Assembly (NCBI GenBank): GCA_938091145.1
Contig: CALKMS010000053.1
Span: forward strand, 1 to 17,662
DNA length: 17,662 nucleotides
Origin: an uncultured bacterium
GTDB lineage: Bacteria; Actinomycetota; Aquicultoria; SKW223; CALKMS01
Reading direction: 5' to 3'
Position numbers and translations under genes: made by a program. A model generated the notes under the pieces. It made no database searches. It had not been told where the DNA came from and saw only the letters and a list, made by a program, of their open reading frames with translations. Of the stretch, positions 7,421 through 13,678 are shown in pieces; positions within the stretch are counted from its first letter, which is position 1; each line of letters begins with the position of its first letter.

Positions 7421-7751
7421 AAACCTCGTCGGGTTTAATTTCTTCTATTCCTTCCTTGCTTTTTAAGGTTTCAACTTTCTCTTGGATTTTTTCCTTTGCC
7501 TGACTTATCTTTTCTTTTGCTGCTTCAACTTTTTCGCCCACCGTTTCTTTTCCGGCTTCAATAACCTCTGCCAACCTTTCCCGCTGGCTCTCATAAAGCT
7601 TCTGTCCTTCTTTAGCGTACTCTTTTGCTTTTTCCAGCAAAATCTCTCGGGTTTCTTTGCCTGAACGAGGAGCAAACAAAATACCCGCCGCAAATCCTAT
7701 CAAGGCACCGAACAAAAAACTCAAAAGATCTCCGCCGTTTCGTTCTGCCAT
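7419..7751 (-). CDS. YtxH-family membrane protein
   Basis: A 110-residue protein with one glycine-rich membrane segment near the N-terminus (LLSFLFGALIGFAAGILFAP, residues 8-27) followed by RSGKETRE, the hallmark of the YtxH family, and then a long charged coiled-coil helix rich in Glu, Lys and Ala. YtxH proteins are general stress proteins of unknown biochemical role. The start is the ATG at 7751: GGAGGTG at 7758-7764 lies six bases upstream, a near-perfect ribosome site. A longer frame starting further upstream has no such support and would include promoter DNA. The ribosome site and the promoter just before it suggest high expression. The frameshifted phosphoribosyltransferase follows directly. 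Confidence 0.85.
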   Translation of the reverse strand: MAERNGGDLLSFLFGALIGFAAGILFAPRSGKETREILLEKAKEYAKEGQKLYESQRERLAEVIEAGKETVGEKVEAAKEKISQAKEKIQEKVETLKSKEGIEEIKPDEV

Positions 7752-7771
7752 TTTTTTCACCTCCATTCTGA

Positions 7772-7800
7772 ATTTTAAGCTACTTAAGATCACGATTCAA
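7772..7800 (-). promoter_or_regulatory. Predicted promoter of the YtxH-type gene
   Basis: On the minus strand TTGAAT (7795-7800), 17 bases and TAAAAT (7772-7777) make a strong housekeeping-type promoter. The start site would fall near 7765, next to the GGAGGTG ribosome site, giving a very short leader. Confidence 0.6.
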
Positions 7801-7842
7801 CGTTTAAGCAAAAAATCTTTGTTCCAGTTATTTCAGATCACC

Positions 7843-8868
7843 TTATGCTTTCATCCAATCAAAATAAAGTTTTTGAAATTTCAAATTTGTCCATGATCGA
7901 CCCAAAGTTCGAGAAATAAGCTCAATTGCAAAGTTGGGAAGTCGCAACCAAAGATACTGGAGAAAGCTGAACAAAATATAACCTCCCCTGTGCCGATTAA
8001 CAAAGCGAGCATATTTCAGAAGTGCAAGGGGAAGCGATAAATTTCCATCAAGAAAAGACTGAATAATCTGAGCACATTTTTTTCCAAAATAAATTGCTTG
8101 TCTTATTCCCTCGCCAGTTAAAGGAACGATTTGTCCCGCTGCATCGCCAACTAAAAAAACATTATGGCAAACCGGGCTCCTTAGCCCGTAAGGCATAAAA
8201 CCACCGTGGATTTTTTCAACTTCATAACCCTGACTCTTCACAAATTGCTTAAGCTTGATAAGGAGATCAGAAGAAGGAAAATAAGTTCCTAACCCCAAGC
8301 GAGTCTTTTCTCCCGCTGGGAAAATCCAAGCATAGCCCCCTTTAATTATTTTGGGATCGAAAATAAAGTTTAACTCACTTGTTTCAGCAGAAACTTCAGT
8401 TTCCAAACCAAATCCGAGATTGTTGCGAAAAACAAAACTATTGTCTAAAGCTGATGCAAGCTTTGCCCGCCATCCAGTAGCATCAACGAAAACTTTTCCC
8501 TCAAACTCACCACGGTCAGTCAGAACTATGTTGCCATTAAAGCTTTTTACATTAGCTTTTAAAAAATCACCTTTAAACCTTTTCAGACTTTCCTGGCAGT
8601 AAATTTGATAATCAAAAGTAGCAAAAGGAACTAAAGTCGTGTATCGAAGTTCACCGTAAGCAGTCTTAAAAGAAACTTCATTGATTATTTGTTTGATAGA
8701 GTCTTCCATTTTCTGGTGAAGTAAAAAATTTAAGGGGGCAGCGCAAGCTGAAGTCGGAAGAGTGCCCGGTGTTTTTCTATCAATCAGCAACACCCTGTTA
8801 GTTTTCAAGCTATTAGCTACAGACAGACCGGCAAAGCTTGCGCCAACAATAATTACATCATAAACCAA
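7843..8868 (-). CDS. Geranylgeranyl-reductase-family FAD-dependent oxidoreductase
   Basis: A flavoprotein (341 aa) of the geranylgeranyl reductase group, which saturates isoprenoid chains of lipids, quinones or chlorophyll side chains; the substrate here is unknown, with menaquinone or a polyprenyl lipid likely in a non-phototroph. Visible motifs are the N-terminal dinucleotide fold VIIVGASFAGLSVA (residues 5-18), the family signature GGYAWIFP ... LGLG (177-194) and the FAD-binding segment FLVGDAAGQIVPLTGEGI (238-255). The C-terminus is a short helical domain with RHRGGYILF. The start is TTG at 8868, needed to keep the first beta strand, with AAGGGGAG about eight bases upstream. No redox partner gene is adjacent. 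It shares a symmetric promoter with the divergent aminotransferase gene. Confidence 0.85.
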   Translation of the reverse strand: MVYDVIIVGASFAGLSVANSLKTNRVLLIDRKTPGTLPTSACAAPLNFLLHQKMEDSIKQIINEVSFKTAYGELRYTTLVPFATFDYQIYCQESLKRFKGDFLKANVKSFNGNIVLTDRGEFEGKVFVDATGWRAKLASALDNSFVFRNNLGFGLETEVSAETSELNFIFDPKIIKGGYAWIFPAGEKTRLGLGTYFPSSDLLIKLKQFVKSQGYEVEKIHGGFMPYGLRSPVCHNVFLVGDAAGQIVPLTGEGIRQAIYFGKKCAQIIQSFLDGNLSLPLALLKYARFVNRHRGGYILFSFLQYLWLRLPNFAIELISRTLGRSWTNLKFQKLYFDWMKA

Positions 8869-8910
8869 AAAACTTCTCCCCTTAACAAGTTTTTATTTTT
8901 ACAAGCAAAA

Positions 8911-8920
8911 AATTATAATT
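8911..8920. promoter_or_regulatory. Symmetric -10 element between divergent genes
   Basis: AATTATAATT is a perfect 10-bp palindrome that gives TATAAT on both strands (8914-8919 on +, 8912-8917 on -). It is the only clear -10 box in the 60-bp gap. On the + strand transcription would begin at about 8926, two or three bases before the GTG of the aminotransferase. On the - strand the leader would be about 37 bases and contain the ribosome site of the flavoprotein. No good -35 is seen on either side, so strength is uncertain. Confidence 0.5.
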
Positions 8921-8928
8921 TAACCATT

Positions 8929-10212
8929 GTGGAAATTCGACTTGATGTTTGGGAAAAGTTTTATGCCCAACGAGTCAGGTCAATCAGGCCTTCTATTGTC
9001 AGGATGCTTTTTGCCGCTGCTTCTCGCCCTGACATAATTTCCTTTGCCGGTGGTATGCCCCACCCTCGCTCCTTTCCGGTAAAAGAAATCGCTCAAGTAA
9101 TCAAAGAAGTGCTTGACCAAGCTGACATTTCTCTTCAATACGGACCTTCTGAAGGTCTATGGGAACTTCGGGAAGAAATTTCCAAACTGATGAAAGAAAG
9201 AGAAATGAACGTCCATCCTGAAGAAATTTTAATAACTGACGGGGCTCAGCAAGGGTTAGACCTTTTAGGAAAAATCTTTATCAACCCTGGAGAAGCAGTA
9301 GTTACCGAAGGTCCAAGTTATGTTGGTGCTTTAAATGCTTTCCTAAGTTACGAAGCCCGAATAGTCTCAGTACCTATGGATGAAGAAGGAATAACTTCTG
9401 AACTTCTAGATGAAGCCCTTACCTTGATGGAAAAGAAAAAGGAAAAACCAAAGTTCATTTACCTCATTCCTAACTACCAAAACCCCACCGGCCTTTCCCT
9501 TTCTTTGAAGAGGCGAAAAGAAATCGTAGAAATTGCCGATAAACACCAAGTGCCGCTCGTAGAAGATGATGCTTACGGTTATCTCGGTTTTTCTCCTAAC
9601 ACTCTACCCACTCTTAAAAAACTCAAAGAAGATGCAATCTACTTAAACACTTTTTCAAAGATCTTTTCTCCAGGAATGCGAATTGGCTGGCTAACTGCCC
9701 CTAAGCCAGTTTTGGAAAAGTTTTCAAAAGCCAAGGAAGCCGAAAACCTCTGTCCCAGTCCTTTCACTCAAAAAGTGCTTGTAGCTTACCTAAAAAGGTT
9801 TGACATTAAAAACCAGGCGAAGAAAGTGGCTCAAATGTACCAAGAACGCTGTCAAGCAATGCTGGAAGCGTTGGAAGAAAACTTTCCCAGTGAAGCTACC
9901 TGGACTAAACCGGAAGGCGGCCTCTTCATCTGGGTTACCTTGCCCGATTACTTTGATACTACCGAAATGCTAGCTAAAGCTTTAGAAGCAAAGGTAGCTT
10001 ACATCCCGGGCGAAGCTTTCTACGCCGACGGGCGAGGGAAAAACTCTATTCGGCTCAACTTTTCTTATTCTGAAGTTGATGTCATTTGGGAAGGAATAAA
10101 GAGGCTCAATAAAGTTGTAAAAGAGCAATTTAAGATTTATAAAGCTTTTTACAAAATAAACAGCTCTAAAAAAGAGAAGGCCCGATCTAAAAGCCTGAAG
10201 GAGGAAAAATGA
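8929..10212 (+). CDS. PLP-dependent aminotransferase, LysN/Aro8-like (class I)
   Basis: Transaminase of fold type I (427 aa), closest in pattern to 2-aminoadipate/aromatic aminotransferases (LysN, Aro8). Motifs: the N-terminal SFAGGMPHP (38-46), the substrate-binding PNYQNPTG (181-188), EDDAYG with the PLP-binding Asp (212-217), the catalytic lysine in NTFSKIFSPGMRIGW (K244), and the carboxylate-binding Arg in NSIRLNFS near residue 385. The real amino donor and product are not decidable from sequence. The start is GTG at 8929. There is no ribosome site upstream and a TATAAT lies 10 bases before it, so the mRNA is probably nearly leaderless. A basic tail of about 35 residues follows the domain. 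The stop overlaps the ddl ATG by 4 bp (ATGA), so the two enzymes are made together. Confidence 0.88.
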   Translation: MEIRLDVWEKFYAQRVRSIRPSIVRMLFAAASRPDIISFAGGMPHPRSFPVKEIAQVIKEVLDQADISLQYGPSEGLWELREEISKLMKEREMNVHPEEILITDGAQQGLDLLGKIFINPGEAVVTEGPSYVGALNAFLSYEARIVSVPMDEEGITSELLDEALTLMEKKKEKPKFIYLIPNYQNPTGLSLSLKRRKEIVEIADKHQVPLVEDDAYGYLGFSPNTLPTLKKLKEDAIYLNTFSKIFSPGMRIGWLTAPKPVLEKFSKAKEAENLCPSPFTQKVLVAYLKRFDIKNQAKKVAQMYQERCQAMLEALEENFPSEATWTKPEGGLFIWVTLPDYFDTTEMLAKALEAKVAYIPGEAFYADGRGKNSIRLNFSYSEVDVIWEGIKRLNKVVKEQFKIYKAFYKINSSKKEKARSKSLKEEK

Positions 10213-11153
10213 AAGAAAAAATCGCCGTTCTAATGGGAGGCCGCTCTCTGGAAAGAGAAGTTTCCCTAATAAGCGGTCAGCGAGTAGCCGAAAGTTTGGA
10301 AGAACTGGGCTACCAGGTCAAAAGGTTCGACCTCGACGAACAGTTAATTCAGAATTTGCTTAGTTTTAATCCTGACCTAGTTTACATTGCTCTTCACGGG
10401 AAATATGGTGAAGATGGAACAGTTCAAGAACTCTTAGAAATTCTCGACCTTCCTTATACTGGTCCTGATGTCCATTCTTGCCGCCTTTCTTTTGATAAAA
10501 TCACCTCCAAAGAGTTTTTTTTGAAAGCCTCCCTTCCCACTCCTGAGTTCTTTGCTTTGAGCAGCAACAGCTTTAAGGAAATGGGTGCAGCTGATTTATT
10601 GCCAATTATCATTAAAAAACTTGGTTTACCATTAGTAGTGAAACCAGCTTGCCAGGGTTCTTCTTTGGGAATAAAGATTGTCCACCAAGAAGAAGAGCTC
10701 CCTCAAGCTTTAATTGGAAGCTTAAGCTATGATGATCGGGTCCTGGTTGAGAGATATATTAAGGGAAAAGAGGTAGCAGTTTCTATTTTGGGTGACGAAC
10801 CCTTGCCACCAGTTGAAGTTGTCCCTAAAAAAGAATTTTTTGACTACGAAGCTATGTACACCATGGGAATGAGCGAGTATTATGTTCCTGCTCGTTTAAA
10901 ACCCGAAGCTTTAGATAAAGTTAAAAACATCGCTTGGAAAGCTCATCAAGAACTAAAATGCACCAATCTTTCCCGAGTTGATTTCATTTACTCAGAAGAA
11001 GAAGACACCCCTTACATTCTGGAAATTAATACTTCGCCCGGCATGACAGAAACCTCTCTTTTGCCAATGGCCGCCCAGGCAGTCGGTCTTACATTTAAAA
11101 AACTGGTAGAAAAAATCGTTTTACTTTCATTAGCTAAATCAAAATCGAGATAA
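10209..11153 (+). CDS. ddl: D-alanine--D-alanine ligase
   Basis: Joins two D-Ala with ATP to make the dipeptide used for the UDP-MurNAc-pentapeptide of peptidoglycan; cytoplasmic. At 314 aa it has the normal length. ATP-grasp features in order: MGGRSLEREVSLISG (8-22), HGKYGEDGTVQ (about 64-74), VKPACQGSSLGIKIV, VERYIKGKEVAVSILG, and the metal and phosphate ligands in SRVDFIYSEE ... YILEINTSPGMTETSLLP. The sequence EYYVPARL corresponds to the usual TxYxxPA region. It appears to be a standard D-Ala-D-Ala enzyme; nothing points clearly to a D-lactate ligase. The start ATG overlaps the aminotransferase stop and has GGAGGA just upstream. No clear terminator follows in the 91 bases before the tRNA. 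Confidence 0.93.
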   Translation: MKEKIAVLMGGRSLEREVSLISGQRVAESLEELGYQVKRFDLDEQLIQNLLSFNPDLVYIALHGKYGEDGTVQELLEILDLPYTGPDVHSCRLSFDKITSKEFFLKASLPTPEFFALSSNSFKEMGAADLLPIIIKKLGLPLVVKPACQGSSLGIKIVHQEEELPQALIGSLSYDDRVLVERYIKGKEVAVSILGDEPLPPVEVVPKKEFFDYEAMYTMGMSEYYVPARLKPEALDKVKNIAWKAHQELKCTNLSRVDFIYSEEEDTPYILEINTSPGMTETSLLPMAAQAVGLTFKKLVEKIVLLSLAKSKSR

Positions 11154-11244
11154 TCTCAAATACCTATTAACCGTTTAATTTTCAAATTTGCTAACAAAAG
11201 GAGATACGAAAGCAAGAAAGCCATAGTCTCTTCGTGGCATCTAG

Positions 11245-11320
11245 TGGTGCGCCCGGCGCGACTCGAACGCGCAACCTTCGGCTCCGGAGGCCGACGCTCT
11301 ATCCATTGAGCCACGGGCGC
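11245..11320 (-). tRNA. tRNA-Arg (anticodon CCG)
   Basis: A full cloverleaf is readable on the minus strand. It has a 7-bp acceptor stem GCGCCCG/CGGGCGC, a D arm GCTC...GAGC, and an anticodon stem TCGGC/GCCGA with loop CTCCGGA, giving anticodon CCG (reads CGG). The T arm is GCGCG-TTCGAGT-CGCGC, the discriminator base is A, and CCA is encoded in the DNA. All stems are perfectly paired. A TATAAT lies 11 bases upstream. Confidence 0.97.
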
Positions 11321-11330
11321 CAGTCTTAAA

Positions 11331-11336
11331 ATTATA
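11331..11336 (-). promoter_or_regulatory. -10 element for tRNA-Arg
   Basis: TATAAT on the minus strand, positioned so that transcription would start about 4 bases before the mature 5' end. The -35 region (around 11354-11359, CTAAAG) is weak and is followed upstream by a palindrome at 11367-11382. Confidence 0.5.
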
Positions 11337-11366
11337 CTAAAAAGAGCGGGGGGCTTTAGTCTTTCT

Positions 11367-11382
11367 TATACCTTAAGGTATA
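11367..11382. repeat. 16-bp perfect palindrome upstream of tRNA-Arg
   Basis: TATACCTTAAGGTATA reads the same on both strands, and CCTTAA occurs again right beside it (11383-11388). It lies just upstream of the expected -35 position of the tRNA promoter. Its half-sites ATACC/GGTAT are the same as those of the two operators at 15555 and 15802, but the spacing is 4 bases instead of 6. Confidence 0.6.
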
Positions 11383-11421
11383 CCTTAAAGCTAAGGCTCA
11401 AAAATTGGTTTAAAAAAGTTT

Positions 11422-11456
11422 AAAAAAAAAGTCCCAACCGGGGAAACGGTTGGGAC
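11422..11456 (-). terminator. Intrinsic terminator of the metG-tatD-sigma-anti-sigma operon
   Basis: On the minus strand a perfect 10-bp stem, GTCCCAACCG/CGGTTGGGAC, with a 6-base loop is followed at once by nine T's. It lies about 150 bases after the stop of the anti-sigma-like gene and before tRNA-Arg, so it separates the two units. The rest of 11321-11602 shows no gene: it is A+T-rich 3' untranslated sequence. Confidence 0.85.
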
Positions 11457-11602
11457 GTGGGGTAGGTTGGCGTGTTAATATAAACGTAATAAAAAAAAAT
11501 TTCTTAAAATTGTTTTGAATAATTTTATTTTTGGTAACAAACACTCATATACGCCCAAAAATAAATTACTTGTCTTTTTCTTACTCGAAGTTCTTAAGCA
11601 TT

Positions 11603-12313
11603 CTAAGGTGTGACCTGATTTTCGCTTTTTTTTAATCCAAAATTCTTGTTTGTAGTTTTGATAGGCACTTTATCTGTTCTAAAAGCAGCGCCATCGGTCC
11701 CTGTGTGAATAAACTCGCCTTCTCTTTCTCGAACAAACCCTCTGTTGCCCCGAGAGTGAGATTTCCTTTGTCGTGAATGAACTGGTTGAATCTTTTTTTT
11801 CACTGGCGGGAAAATCTGTCTTCTTTTTTTTCTTATCTTTCCTTTTCTTTTTTTCTTTTCTTTTTTCTTCTGTTCTTTCTTCCCTTTGCCCATTTCTTCT
11901 CTTTGTTTTTTACCCCTGTTAGCCGGTATTGGTTGAAAACTTTTTCTTTTTAAAAAACCATCAGCTTTTTGGAGAAATCTTTTAAGTGGGTAAAGAAGAC
12001 TACCCGGTTGGCTTCTCCAGGTAGCAATAGCTAAACCTGAAAGTAGAAAGAAAAAAGCAGCCGCTAAAATAATAATTCTCGCCAGCCGACGGTACTGATT
12101 CAATCGCTTCCTTTGCCAAGCCACCAGTAAATCCTCTTTAATTCGCTGGCGAAAGCGAGGAGAAGGGCAAACACGCAAATTCTCTTTAAGGTAAATAGCC
12201 AATTTGAGCAAAGAAACTATTTCTTGGTCAGTGACCTCTTCTAATCCCAACTTGTCCTCTTCTAACTTTTTCAGATATTCATTTAGTTGATGAACTTTAT
12301 TAATTTCATTCAC
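11603..12313 (-). CDS. Membrane-anchored anti-sigma-like protein with polybasic tail
   Basis: A 236-aa single-pass membrane protein encoded directly after an ECF-type sigma gene, which suggests it is the cognate anti-sigma or a co-regulated partner. Residues 1-76 are a charged helical cytoplasmic part. Residues 79-97 form the membrane segment IIILAAAFFFLLSGLAIAT. Then comes SQPGSLLYPLKRFLQKA (101-117), which matches the start of the DUF5667-type region found in many such proteins. From about 134 to 175 the sequence is almost all Lys, Arg and Glu, and the rest is polar and looks disordered. The tail DNA is full of A-runs, so a frameshift or sequencing indel cannot be excluded. No zinc-binding HxxxCxxC motif is present. 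The start is GTG at 12313, overlapping the sigma stop by 8 bp. I am sure of the topology, less sure of the function. Confidence 0.6.
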   Translation of the reverse strand: MNEINKVHQLNEYLKKLEEDKLGLEEVTDQEIVSLLKLAIYLKENLRVCPSPRFRQRIKEDLLVAWQRKRLNQYRRLARIIILAAAFFFLLSGLAIATWRSQPGSLLYPLKRFLQKADGFLKRKSFQPIPANRGKKQREEMGKGKKEQKKKEKKKRKGKIRKKRRQIFPPVKKKIQPVHSRQRKSHSRGNRGFVREREGEFIHTGTDGAAFRTDKVPIKTTNKNFGLKKSENQVTP

Positions 12314-12857
12314 TCTCTTCTCCCAAAATTTTTCTCATTGCCTTTAAAGCTCGAAACTGCAAAAGCTTAACAGCGTTCACGCTTCTTTCCATAATCTCTG
12401 CTGTTTCTTTAACTGAAAATCCTAATAAAAAGCGCAGCAAAATAACCTCTTGATAATCTACAGACAATGTTTTTAGAGCTTTATAAAGAACCGCTCGTTT
12501 TTCCTCAAGTTCAATCTCCTTTTGCGCCCTCCCGTTCGGCAGCTGACTGATAACCTCTGGGGGGTAAAAGGTTTTCGTTTGCCGATAGTGGTCAATCAGC
12601 AAATTTCGCGCTATTTTCTGACACCAAGCCATGAACGGTACTTCGCTAGGCCGGTATCCACCAAGAGCTTCGATCATTTTTAAAAAGAAAGCCTGAGTAA
12701 GATCTTCCGCTTCCTCAGGTTTGCTAACTCGATAAAAGAAAAAGCTATAAATACTGTCAAAGAGCGAATCAAAAAGCTCAGCCAGAGCTTTTTTTTCTCG
12801 CTTTGCCCGAATGGCTAGCTTTTTTAACTCTTCATCAGGTAATAACGGTTTCCCCAT
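12306..12857 (-). CDS. ECF-type RNA polymerase sigma factor
   Basis: Alternative sigma factor of about 183 aa with only regions 2 and 4. Region 2 covers LFDSIYSFFFYRVSKPEEAEDLTQAFFLKMIEAL and MAWCQKIARNLLIDHYRQ. Region 4 covers LKTLSVDYQEVILLRFLLGFSVKETAEIMERSVNAVKLLQFRAL, ending in a helix-turn-helix. I prefer the ATG at 12857 (MGKPLLPDEE), which begins just before the domain and is preceded by a purine-rich AAGAGAAA. A TTG at 12905 would add 16 residues but has no ribosome site. It lies 56 bp after tatD and probably belongs to the same transcript. The membrane protein gene that follows overlaps it by 8 bp, the usual arrangement for a sigma/anti-sigma pair. Its target promoters are unknown. 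Confidence 0.88.
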   Translation of the reverse strand: MGKPLLPDEELKKLAIRAKREKKALAELFDSLFDSIYSFFFYRVSKPEEAEDLTQAFFLKMIEALGGYRPSEVPFMAWCQKIARNLLIDHYRQTKTFYPPEVISQLPNGRAQKEIELEEKRAVLYKALKTLSVDYQEVILLRFLLGFSVKETAEIMERSVNAVKLLQFRALKAMRKILGEESE

Positions 12858-12913
12858 AATTTTAGTTTCTCTTGACCATCGATAATTAAAGCTTTTAATG
12901 TTCAACTACATAC

Positions 12914-13678
12914 TTAATTGGGCAAACGGAAAAATCTTAAAGCGTTTTCCGTTGTTTTTGCTGCTAGCTCTTCTTTGTCTTCCTTTCGCAATTCAGCTAA
13001 AAAATTAAGAATTTCCCTCAGATAGCCCGGTTCATTTTTTCGACCTCGATATGGTTCAGGCGACAGATAAGGAGCGTCAGTTTCCAGAAAAAACTTGCTA
13101 TTATCTGCCTTTTTAGCTACTTTTTTTAGCTCCTGAGTTTTTTTGAAGGTAACGATCCCGGCAAAAGATACATATCCTCCCATTTCAACTATTTGAAGAT
13201 AATCCTCAAACGAGCCAGAAAAGCAATGAAAGACAAAAGAAAGAGAATCAAACCCAGAAAGCATCTCCACCACTTCCGCTAAAGCCTGACGCGAGTGAAT
13301 TATTAGAGGAAGGTCTAATTCTGCAGCCAACTCAAGATGCTGGCGAAAAACTTCCTTTTGAACTTTTTTGGGTGAGTGGAGATAGTAATAGTCTAAACCA
13401 GTTTCCCCAATTGCCAAGCAATGCTTCTTTTTAGCCAATTTTTTAAGTTCTCTGATAAACCGCGGGGAAAAATCTTTCGCTTCATGAGGATGACATCCGG
13501 CAGAAAAAAAAATATTTTCTTTATTATCGGCAATCTTTGAACATCTCAGGCTCGATTCAAGATTTGTTCCCACCGTTAAAATTTTTTTCACCCCTTTCTC
13601 CCTTGCTCTTTCCAAAATTGATTCAAGCTCGTCAGATTGGTAATAATCAAGATGACAATGGGTATCAAAAAGCTTCAT
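12914..13678 (-). CDS. tatD: TatD-family metal-dependent hydrolase
   Basis: Metal-dependent hydrolase of the TatD family (254 aa, full length), whose members have DNase activity in several organisms. Metal ligands are visible in order: FDTHCHLD (residues 4-11), IGETGLDYYY (the Glu), LPLIIHSRQA (His), FVFHCFSGS (His) and ETDAPYLSPEP (Asp near residue 204). The start ATG overlaps the metG stop by 4 bp (ATGA on the coding strand). The metG-tatD pairing is common in Gram-positive and related bacteria and supports both assignments. Confidence 0.93.
   Translation of the reverse strand: MKLFDTHCHLDYYQSDELESILERAREKGVKKILTVGTNLESSLRCSKIADNKENIFFSAGCHPHEAKDFSPRFIRELKKLAKKKHCLAIGETGLDYYYLHSPKKVQKEVFRQHLELAAELDLPLIIHSRQALAEVVEMLSGFDSLSFVFHCFSGSFEDYLQIVEMGGYVSFAGIVTFKKTQELKKVAKKADNSKFFLETDAPYLSPEPYRGRKNEPGYLREILNFLAELRKEDKEELAAKTTENALRFFRLPN

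Noticed and set aside
7657..7896. 79-codon + strand frame opposite the YtxH-type gene
   Set aside because: It runs antisense through the promoter and N-terminus of a gene with a clear ribosome site and shows no domain.
12858..12905. N-terminal extension of the sigma factor from TTG
   Set aside because: No ribosome site and no match to region 2; kept only as an alternative start.
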